Assembly (NCBI GenBank): GCA_030765455.1
Contig: JAVCCM010000077.1
Location: 1 to 51,065, forward strand
Direction of reading: 5' to 3'
Length of the DNA stretch: 51,065 bases
DNA from: Candidatus Electryonea clarkiae
GTDB taxonomy: Bacteria > Electryoneota > Electryoneia > Electryoneales > Electryoneaceae
Positions 45,070 through 51,065 of the stretch are shown piece by piece. Position numbers and translations under genes: made by a program. Numbering within the stretch: position 1 is the first letter of the stretch; each line of letters opens with the position of its first letter. Below the pieces are notes generated by a model. It searched no databases. It saw only the letters and a list, made by a program, of their open reading frames with translations, and was not told the DNA's origin.

Positions 45070-45708
45070 ATGAATAAATCAAAAAGGGCATTACCGGTAA
45101 CTCTCCTCATAGTTTTCATTTCATTAATCTTTTTAGTAATAGCAGCAAAGTTGATAATCGACAAATCCAGGGAAGAGAAACAAGACATTGACATATTCGG
45201 TGAAGTTCCCCCATTTACATTTACCGAGCGTAATGGTCAATCATTCGGGCGTGAAAACTTCGTCGGTAAGATCAGTGTTGTCGATTTCATATATACTACT
45301 TGTCCCAGCGTATGCCCGATAATGACCAATGCGATGAATGAACTTTACAACACGTTCAAAGTAACAGACAAAATTCAGTTTGTTTCAATTACTGTAGATC
45401 CTGAGCATGACACTCTCGAAGTTCTTCAAAAATATGCTAAAAGAATTGGTGTTACAGACAACCGCTGGGTTTTTCTGCATGCGCCTGTGGAGCAGGTCAA
45501 AGAGTTATCTGAAAAGGGATTCATGTTCCCTGCTGGAAATCTTCCTGATGAGCACAGTCGAAAATTCGCGTTGGTTGACCAGGATGGTATGATTCGAGGA
45601 TATTTTGACAGCTTCGATACAATGAACATGGCGTTATTGAAACTGCAAATCTCAAAATTATACTATAAAGAAAAAGAGAAAGCTGGAGGTAAAGGGTTTG
45701 ACTACTGA
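45070..45708 (+). CDS. SCO1/SenC family copper chaperone-like protein
   Basis: 212 residues with one N-terminal membrane anchor (about 8-30). The copper and thiol motif is TTCPSVCPIM with Cys78 and Cys82, and the distal histidine is His162 (DEHSRKFALVDQDG). SITVDPEHDT is also typical. Such proteins deliver copper to the CuA site of cytochrome oxidase or act as thioredoxin-like reductants outside the inner membrane. The oxidase genes are not in the window; a broken DUF420 gene close by supports a respiratory origin of this cluster. Confidence 0.92.
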   Translation: MNKSKRALPVTLLIVFISLIFLVIAAKLIIDKSREEKQDIDIFGEVPPFTFTERNGQSFGRENFVGKISVVDFIYTTCPSVCPIMTNAMNELYNTFKVTDKIQFVSITVDPEHDTLEVLQKYAKRIGVTDNRWVFLHAPVEQVKELSEKGFMFPAGNLPDEHSRKFALVDQDGMIRGYFDSFDTMNMALLKLQISKLYYKEKEKAGGKGFDY

Positions 45709-46099
45709 TAGGCTGGAAATTAGTACCGGGGCTCCCTGGGAAAGGAAAGTAGGCTATTCGCGTGCTGTGCGAATCGGCAGCCTGGTGGATGTTTCAGGAA
45801 CAGTTGCTGTTGATGAAGATGGCAAGGTTATCGGAGCGGGTGATCCTTACGTTCAGGCGAAAGTAATATTTGAGAAGATACGGAAGAGTCTGGAAGATAC
45901 CGGTGCAAGCATAAATGATGTCATTCGTACACGAATGTATGTTACGGACATATCAAACTGGAACGAGGTAGGCAAAGCTCATGGTGAAACATTCACTGAA
46001 GTAAAACCGGCAACGAGCCTGGTGGAAGTCAGCAACCTGATCAGTCCGGAATACCTGGTTGAGATAGAAGCACTGGCAGTAGTGGGTAAAGGTATTTAA
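45698..46099 (+). CDS. ridA: RidA family enamine/imine deaminase
   Basis: 133 residues, usual length. Family pattern: GYSRAVRIGSLVDVSGTVAVDEDG, IKKSLEDTGAS-like helix, then RTRMYVTDISNWNEVGKAHGETF with the catalytic arginine before MYVTD, and the end LISPEYLVEIEALAVV. The start is TTG at 45698 with GGAGG eight bases upstream, overlapping the SCO gene by 11 bases, so co-translated. It removes reactive 2-aminoacrylate or similar imines in the cytosol. Confidence 0.92.
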   Translation: MTTDRLEISTGAPWERKVGYSRAVRIGSLVDVSGTVAVDEDGKVIGAGDPYVQAKVIFEKIRKSLEDTGASINDVIRTRMYVTDISNWNEVGKAHGETFTEVKPATSLVEVSNLISPEYLVEIEALAVVGKGI

Positions 46100-46129
46100 T
46101 CTCTCGGTACATTGCCTTTTATAAAGAAT

Positions 46130-46351
46130 ATGGATACTTCGAGCCTTCAATCTGTAAATGCCGTCCTTAATCCAATCAGCGCTACGCTACTTTTGATTGG
46201 ATTTGTTTATATCAAACAAGGTGATAGTACAAATCACAAAAAGTATATGTTTGCGGTTTTGGTGAGTATGGATATTCGTCTCCATCAATGGAGTTGTCAT
46301 TTATATGATATTGAATATACTTTGATTCCTGTCTATATTTGGAGTTCCTAA
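46130..46351 (+). pseudogene. Truncated DUF420 (YozB/CtaM-like) membrane protein remnant
   Basis: Residues LQSVNAVLNPISATLLLIGFVYIKQGDSTNHKKYMFAVL match the first transmembrane helix and following loop of DUF420 proteins, which are usually about 140-180 residues with 4-5 membrane segments. After that the frame is not DUF420-like and stops at 46351; a second hydrophobic stretch appears in another frame (VSINGVVIYMILNIL). No intact start/stop pair of the full family is found. Location by the SCO gene fits, since DUF420 and SCO genes often adjoin oxidase genes. Confidence 0.5.
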
Positions 46352-46489
46352 CTTTTGTGTGGTAATCGGAAAACTGTTTTTCGATAGCTGTTGGGGCAGG
46401 ATATCGGGTCACGTTTATAACTTGTATTTTCTTAATAAGGATGCAATAAATTGGTATTATCGGCAGTGTTCGGCAAAGGACCTGACAAT

Positions 46490-46915
46490 GTGCAGGAAAC
46501 TGCGAAAATTATCTCTATTGACGGGAAAACGGCAAAAGCTCAACTTGAAGTTAATAACGCCTGTGGCGAGTGCGGGTCAAAAGGTTTCTGTCATCCATCC
46601 GAAGGAACAAAACCGACAATCGAGATAAACAATGACATTATGGCAAATGCAGGCGATATGGTTTCTCTGGAAATATCTCCTTCTTCACGTATCGGCTCCT
46701 CGTTCATAGTGTTCGGGATTCCAATTCTTATGCTGGTAATTGGAGCGATTTCAGGTGAAACCCTGGGATCATCCGGTCAGGATAGTGTAGTTGTAGGCGC
46801 AATAGCAGGGCTTGCATTTGGTTTAGTTGTGGTCAACATAATCAACCGGCTAATGAAACAATCTATCCGTATCAAACCTCGAGCTATTAAGATTCTTTCG
46901 ACAACAAGTAATTAA
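46490..46915 (+). CDS. RseC/MucC family protein (SoxR-reducing complex type)
   Basis: 141 residues from the GTG at 46490, with AAAGGA nine bases upstream; a TTG at 46451 would add 13 residues. The N-terminal part has a cysteine cluster ACGECGSKGFCHP (Cys residues about 25-35) after the ETAKIISIDGKTA strand, and two membrane segments follow (about 75-95 and 100-120), as in RseC. In other bacteria RseC is part of the Rnf-linked SoxR reduction system or regulates sigma-E. No rnf or sigE genes are in the window. Confidence 0.82.
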   Translation: MQETAKIISIDGKTAKAQLEVNNACGECGSKGFCHPSEGTKPTIEINNDIMANAGDMVSLEISPSSRIGSSFIVFGIPILMLVIGAISGETLGSSGQDSVVVGAIAGLAFGLVVVNIINRLMKQSIRIKPRAIKILSTTSN

Positions 46916-46927
46916 AAATATTCCTTC

Positions 46928-48076
46928 ATGTCACTTAATGAACATATCAAGCAGGCAGCCCTGGAAATCGGGTTTGATTTTGCTGCAATAGCTCCCTATT
47001 CACCGCCTCCTCATGCTGATACAATTATTGGCTGGCTGCAACATGGATATGCCGGCGATATGCACTGGATGAGTAAGAATGTCGAAAAACGGCTTGATCC
47101 GGCAAAGCTATGGCCTCAAGGTAAAACAATTTTAATTGTTGGATTGAATTATCGTCAAAACCTCCCTGACAACTCCCTTGTAAATGATTCGTCACGTGGA
47201 AGAATCGCATCCTATGCATGGGGAAATGATTATCATGAAGTAATTAGAGTAAGACTTAAATCTTTAGCAGCAGAAATTTCAAAACTTGCCGGAAAATTAA
47301 TTGAATACAAAATATGTGTTGATACTACACCGATTCTCGAAAAAGCTATAGCCGCATCCACACGAACCGGGTTTATTGGCAAAAACACATTGTTTATTCA
47401 TCCTCAATTTGGTTCAACCCTCTTCCTGGGAGAACTGCTGTTAAATATAGAATTGGAACCAGATCAGCTTTCTCCATTAAATAACGGCTGCGGTGATTGC
47501 AAAATCTGTACTGAACACTGCCCTACAAATGCCCTGGATCAGAATTATAGCCTTGACGCGACAAAGTGTATAAGTTATTTGACCATTGAAAATCACGGAT
47601 TAATTCCTCAAAAAATGAGATCAAAGATTGGCAATTGGATTTTTGGTTGTGACATCTGCCAGGAATGCTGTCCTTATAATGCAGGGAACAAACCGCAAAC
47701 AAGTGAGCCTCATTTTCACATTTCCGATACTGAAAGTAGAATCCCTTTTCTTGAAGATATAATAAATCTTGATGAGCAAGGCTTTAGGGAAAAATTTCAT
47801 GGTACACCGGTTTTCAGGTCAAAACGAGTAGGATTACTGCGTAATGCCGCCATTGCCCTGGGTAATTCAAAATCGAAGGAAGCGGTACGACCTCTTTCAA
47901 AAGCATTGTATGATCCGGAACCATTTGTACGTGGACATGCTGCCTGGGCTCTGGGAAATATTGCTGGTGAGAGCTGCAACGATATTTTGAGATCTGCAAT
48001 GAATTCCGAGAAGGACGAATACGTTCTGATGGAGATCGAACATGCTTTGGGAAATACTTCCATTACGGAACAGTGA
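46928..48076 (+). CDS. queG: Epoxyqueuosine reductase QueG
   Basis: 382 residues. Reduces epoxyqueuosine to queuosine in tRNA, the last step of the queuosine route, in the cytosol, using a cobalamin and two [4Fe-4S] clusters. Asp132 of VDTTPILEKAIA aligns with the proposed proton donor. First cluster Cys188, 191, 194, 198 (CGDCKICTEHCP); second Cys214 and 241, 244, 248 (CDICQECCPYN). The C-terminus (about 285-382) is HEAT repeats, as in the larger QueG form. A 12-base gap separates it from the rseC-like gene. Confidence 0.95.
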   Translation: MSLNEHIKQAALEIGFDFAAIAPYSPPPHADTIIGWLQHGYAGDMHWMSKNVEKRLDPAKLWPQGKTILIVGLNYRQNLPDNSLVNDSSRGRIASYAWGNDYHEVIRVRLKSLAAEISKLAGKLIEYKICVDTTPILEKAIAASTRTGFIGKNTLFIHPQFGSTLFLGELLLNIELEPDQLSPLNNGCGDCKICTEHCPTNALDQNYSLDATKCISYLTIENHGLIPQKMRSKIGNWIFGCDICQECCPYNAGNKPQTSEPHFHISDTESRIPFLEDIINLDEQGFREKFHGTPVFRSKRVGLLRNAAIALGNSKSKEAVRPLSKALYDPEPFVRGHAAWALGNIAGESCNDILRSAMNSEKDEYVLMEIEHALGNTSITEQ

Positions 48077-48274
48077 AACCCGACGGCAAGCAGTCGAGCT
48101 GCACAACCTGGCAATGCCTGATTCGGATTCAAATCAAATCCTCTTGGAGATAATCAACCAATCCGGGATTTTATTTTTATAATCTACAAAAGGACACTAT
48201 ATTCAGGTTGACTCAATTATTTGATATATTCATTGAACATATTATTACTTATGGAAATTCGAGCGAGGGTATAA

Positions 48275-48724
48275 ATGGAAACACGCAGCAACCTGCCTGC
48301 ACTTCCTCTAAGAAAAAAACCGGAAAAGGAAGGGGAAGAGAAAAAACAAATGCCTATGGCTCTGGTTGTAGATGATGATCACAATGTCCTCGAAATAATG
48401 ACACAGATGCTGTTGAGAGAAGGATTTGGGGTATATTCCGCTCTGGATGGAGTAGAGGGATGGGATATTTATATCAAGTATAAACCCGCGTTGGTGATAA
48501 CAGATATATACATGCCACGTAAAAACGGGATATTGCTGTTATCTCAAATTAAGAGTGAGAATCCTGAACAACCTGTAATTTTTATCACAGGCTATTCCAA
48601 TTATCGTCAGATGCTTGTCAGCCTGAAAGTCCCCCCCGATGGTTATATTGAGAAACCCTTCACTCGTAAACAATTGATGGAAACAATAGATACCGTCCTG
48701 GTAGATACTCCGAAGAAAGAATAG
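48275..48724 (+). CDS. Single-domain response regulator (receiver)
   Basis: 149 residues. Receiver fold at about 28-145: acidic pair Asp33/Asp34 (VVDDDHN), phosphoacceptor Asp77 (VITDIYMP), Thr105 (FITGYS) and Lys127 (EKPF). A charged 27-residue N-terminal extension (RKKPEKEGEEKKQ) precedes it. There is no output domain, so it must act by protein contact. No histidine kinase in the window. ATG has GAGGG five bases upstream. Confidence 0.9.
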   Translation: METRSNLPALPLRKKPEKEGEEKKQMPMALVVDDDHNVLEIMTQMLLREGFGVYSALDGVEGWDIYIKYKPALVITDIYMPRKNGILLLSQIKSENPEQPVIFITGYSNYRQMLVSLKVPPDGYIEKPFTRKQLMETIDTVLVDTPKKE

Positions 48725-48747
48725 TTATTTCCGTCCGGAAATTATTT

Positions 48748-50010
48748 CTAAAATGAAGCTGTAAGCGCTGCATACCCAAACAATCCAATATCATTCACAG
48801 GCTGCCAATTCTTCTCCGCAGAGAAAGCACATAGTACGGCATCCATTTTTAAGCCATCAGCAAGCTCAATCCTTATCCGAAAATCCAGTTCCTGACCCAA
48901 TCCGGTAAAAGACTGCGAACTTCCGGGATAACGTTCATCCTGGAAGTATCTGAAATTATGAAAATCCACGTCTATTTCAGTAGATTTATGCGGTGATAAA
49001 CCAATACGCATAATGGAGTCTATCAAACCCCTGCGAACGTCTTTGAAATAATCCATGAATCCACGGAAAGCATGACGGGACATATATGGTGTATAGAAGA
49101 CATGATCTGCATAATCTTTCCCATCTTCATCAAACTTGTTTCCGGATGTAATATCAACTCCGGCTCCAATTATTGGATTTAGTTGATATCCAGGCGAAAA
49201 CCCGGCGTCAAAAGCAAAGAGCCAGGCGGAAAGGTCCCTGTCGTTCTTTTTGCCGTATTGATATGCTGCATCTAATTCAAGAGATAACTTTTGTATATCA
49301 TACCTGGAATAAACAGCGGGAGTCATAATAAAATCTGCATTGTCGTAATTTATACCTTGCAGGTTTTCAACTACCGGGTCCCAATTAACAGTGAATAATG
49401 GCTGAATCATACCATCCAACATTTTCCCGGCAGTACCTAACAGTATTCTGTCGCCATTGGTATAAAAATCTTTGGTATATGCAGGCTGTTCAAAAAAACC
49501 TCTTTCAATCAGCTTGGCATAAAACATATCTATCTTTATAGAACAAATGTTGAAAAATAATCGACCTCCATCAAACGTTCTCGGTCCGAAATTATTCCAG
49601 TTCCCATTTCCCTGGATACGTCTGCGGCCATACATCATTTCGTACCTGCCAACCTGCAGGTCAAATGGCATTCCGGCAGGATTATTGACGAGAATATATC
49701 CCTCCTGCAAATCAATAAAGCTGGTAGATTTGCTATTGGAACCGGTAGTCCCTAAGAAACGTGAATCTTTAAACTTCATTCTCACATTTACCGATTTTGA
49801 CGCCTGGACACGGAATCCAACCTGGCTTCTTAATAATGAATTTTCATTCAACCCGGTATTATTATCAAAATCCTTTCCATCAACCTCTATCCGATAACGC
49901 ATGTTTCCGTCAATGGTCACATGTTCACCAATTGGCAATGAAGCGTATGCAATATTATGACCAGCTAATATCACAAATAACAATGTAGAAAAATATATTA
50001 TTCTATGCAT
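48748..50010 (-). CDS. Outer-membrane alginate-export-like beta-barrel protein
   Basis: 420 residues with a signal peptide to about residue 24 (HNIAYAS). The rest is a barrel: YRIEVDGKDFDNNTGLNENSLLRSQVGFRVQ, then DLQEGYILVNNPAGMPFDLQVGRYEMMYGRRRIQGNGNWNNFGPRTFDGGRL, which is the typical stretch of the alginate_exp (PF13372) type. It ends in an aromatic-hydrophobic strand (YAALTASF). Substrate unknown; not necessarily alginate. No other polysaccharide genes nearby. Confidence 0.82.
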   Translation of the reverse strand: MHRIIYFSTLLFVILAGHNIAYASLPIGEHVTIDGNMRYRIEVDGKDFDNNTGLNENSLLRSQVGFRVQASKSVNVRMKFKDSRFLGTTGSNSKSTSFIDLQEGYILVNNPAGMPFDLQVGRYEMMYGRRRIQGNGNWNNFGPRTFDGGRLFFNICSIKIDMFYAKLIERGFFEQPAYTKDFYTNGDRILLGTAGKMLDGMIQPLFTVNWDPVVENLQGINYDNADFIMTPAVYSRYDIQKLSLELDAAYQYGKKNDRDLSAWLFAFDAGFSPGYQLNPIIGAGVDITSGNKFDEDGKDYADHVFYTPYMSRHAFRGFMDYFKDVRRGLIDSIMRIGLSPHKSTEIDVDFHNFRYFQDERYPGSSQSFTGLGQELDFRIRIELADGLKMDAVLCAFSAEKNWQPVNDIGLFGYAALTASF

Positions 50011-50122
50011 TCAAGAATCTCCGCAACAATTTTGAAATTGTATGTTCAATGATGATGAAGTTTGGTGAAAATTATCAGGGGAATCAACATCTCTTGATAA
50101 GTTTTATATCATTTGTTTTGGG

Positions 50123-50215
50123 AGGGTGGACTGACTCTTAGAGTCAGGTTTCAAGCCGTTGATGAAAATCGCAAGTCACTGGGTGGGTGACCCGATTCTT
50201 CAGAGTCGGGTTTCC
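50123..50215. repeat. Two tandem copies of a hairpin unit (GTGACCCGATTCTTCAGAGT type)
   Basis: First unit 50123-50153 (GGTGGACTGACTCTTAGAGT then CAGGTTTC), second unit 50184-50215 (GGTGACCCGATTCTTCAGAG then TCGGGTTTC). Both carry GACTCT/AGAGTC-type stems and end in GGTTTC. This motif recurs between genes in candidate-phylum genomes. Confidence 0.6.
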
Positions 50216-50229
50216 TGGGATGGATTTGC

Positions 50230-50261
50230 TTATCCTTAATATCCTTGTATCCTGTGAATTT
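50230..50261. repeat. Short dispersed repeat, copy 2
   Basis: TTATCCTTAATATCCTTGTA followed by TCCTGTGAATTT resembles 35328-35370 in order and sequence. Confidence 0.5.
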
Positions 50262-50435
50262 CTTTTTAGATGAATCAACTGGATGCCTCTTGGAGGTCGC
50301 TTTTTTAGTATTTCAGATCAGTTAGCCTTGACTTCATGGAATTTAATACATAGCATGTATAGTACAAACAATTCTTGTTAACTAACCGCATCCCCAATGT
50401 AATTAGTAGCGAGTATGAACAGGTCGCTCGAGAGA

Positions 50436-50464
50436 GTCATTCTCGGGCTTGACCCGGGAATCCA
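50436..50464. repeat. Half copy of the TGTCATTCTCGGGCTTGACC repeat
   Basis: GTCATTCTCGGGCTTGACCC then GGGAATCCA. The left arm matches 26836-26865 with few changes; the right arm is absent, so this is a truncated copy. Confidence 0.7.
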
Positions 50465-50769
50465 GTCTAAAATAAAGAAGCTCGCTTTGTAAAGATTGAA
50501 TCCTTTGACGGGGGTCAAGTTGATCTGTCAATTTTATAAGAAGCTATTGCTGCCGGGTTTTTCTTTCGACAGCTTCAAGATTTTACGAATTGGAAACTTT
50601 TTCCTGTTCGGTATGCCTGCTTTTTGTTATCGACTGTTTAACGGAATAATTCAAGGACAACCCCGAATTGATCCCCTGATTATTACTTTACAATTTTTAC
50701 AATCCGTATCCTCCTTGAAGTTTACATTTGTTTATTCAGAACCCGCTATTCAAAAATATAGGATCGTAC

Positions 50770-50985
50770 ATGTTATTTTTAAAAATAATAATTGCTCAAT
50801 ATCTGTTTAAAAGACTATATCTAAGTGCATTTCTTATTCTTCTAATTTCGGAATTTGTTTTCGCACAGGATAACGGTTGGTTCTGGCTAAATCCTTGGCC
50901 ACAGGGAAACTCCCTGAATAATGTATGGGTATTTACTCAATCCGGTTATGTCATTAGCTCAGCTAAAGTAATAGTCGATCTTTGA
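50770..50985 (+). pseudogene. Truncated secreted-protein gene (N-terminal fragment)
   Basis: 72 codons from the ATG at 50770 with AGGAT six bases upstream. A signal peptide (KRLYLSAFLILLISEFVFAQ) is followed by DNGWFWLNPWPQGNSLNNVW, the usual start of large secreted propeller (YCF48/BNR-like) or sorting-domain proteins in FCB-type bacteria. It then runs into a stop at 50985, far too short. It may be a broken gene, or a frameshift continuing past the window end; bases 50986-51065 show no obvious continuation. Confidence 0.5.
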
Positions 50986-51065
50986 ATACAACGTGTCAAG
51001 AGTTTATCGAAAATATTGAATAGGTTCCAGCGTCTGTTGAAACGGAATTCGAATTCATCAAGATA

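Larger units (their letters stand above)
50011..50769. other. Repeat-rich region without a gene
   Basis: About 760 bases with two GACTCT/AGAGTC hairpin units, the ATCCTTA repeat and a half copy of the TGTCATTCTCGGGC family. A 104-codon ORF here (50496-50810) has no ribosome-binding site, no clear protein features, and overlaps the start of the truncated gene; I do not call it. Confidence 0.5.

Noticed and set aside
48120..48150. GATTCAAATCAAATCC as a possible tRNA T-loop
   Set aside because: No matching acceptor, D or anticodon arms are found around it.
50496..50810. 104-codon ORF near the right end
   Set aside because: No ribosome-binding site, overlaps the better-supported signal-peptide ORF, partly within repeat sequence.

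Overview
The window looks like a contig from an uncultured Gram-negative bacterium of the FCB (Fibrobacteres-Chlorobi-Bacteroidetes) superphylum, most likely one of its candidate lineages (Marinimicrobia/KSB1/Zixibacteria/Electryonea-like). The grounds are: three large secreted proteins, two ending in a type IX-secretion-like C-terminal domain with the PNPFNP motif after an NY/NF lead-in and one in a close variant; several outer-membrane-type proteins and lipoproteins; frequent GTG/TTG starts with good Shine-Dalgarno sequences; and many intergenic palindromic repeats typical of such genomes. By eye G+C is about 40%. No rRNA, tRNA or CRISPR array was found. The exact phylum cannot be fixed from this window.

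Layout: 1-122 is the 3' end of a group II intron (domains V and VI). 262-2738 (minus) is a coupled set: M50 site-2-type protease, DacB/PBP4-type lipoprotein, small membrane protein. 2982-3560 is an unknown gene. 3697-5790 (minus) is a secreted repeat protein. 6212-9487 is a Tricorn-type protease. 9626-12680 is an overlapping AAA/STAND-like ATPase and TPR-protein pair, the best candidate for an undescribed system. 12792-13580 is a GNAT-YoaP fusion. 13752-17018 holds three tandem paralogous lipoproteins. 17074-19735 holds an MTA/SAH deaminase and a YihY-type membrane protein. 19995-25508 (minus) holds two paralogous small outer-membrane-type proteins, MurA, RecN and a GNAT acetyltransferase.

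25509-27146 is mostly non-coding: a possible FNR/CRP-type promoter, a structured leader with an antisense-oriented terminator, and one small helical protein. 27147-28355 is a family III CoA-transferase and 28439-31687 (minus) a giant secreted protein. 32446-34982 is an adaptor/VTC/DUF4956 cassette (polyphosphate-polymerase type), followed by a Cys-rich small protein. 35816-38014 (minus) is a secreted protein and 38343-39629 (minus) is HemL. 39976-44583 (minus) is a TRAP transporter operon ending in a TPR-DUF3108 protein. 45070-48724 (plus) carries SCO, RidA, a broken DUF420 gene, an RseC-like protein, QueG and a receiver protein. 48748-50010 (minus) is an alginate-export-like porin, and 50770-50985 is a truncated secreted-protein gene.

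Housekeeping functions (cell wall, DNA repair, tetrapyrrole synthesis, queuosine, copper delivery) alternate with envelope and secreted proteins. Short palindromic elements fill most gaps, several of them in two copies inside this window.
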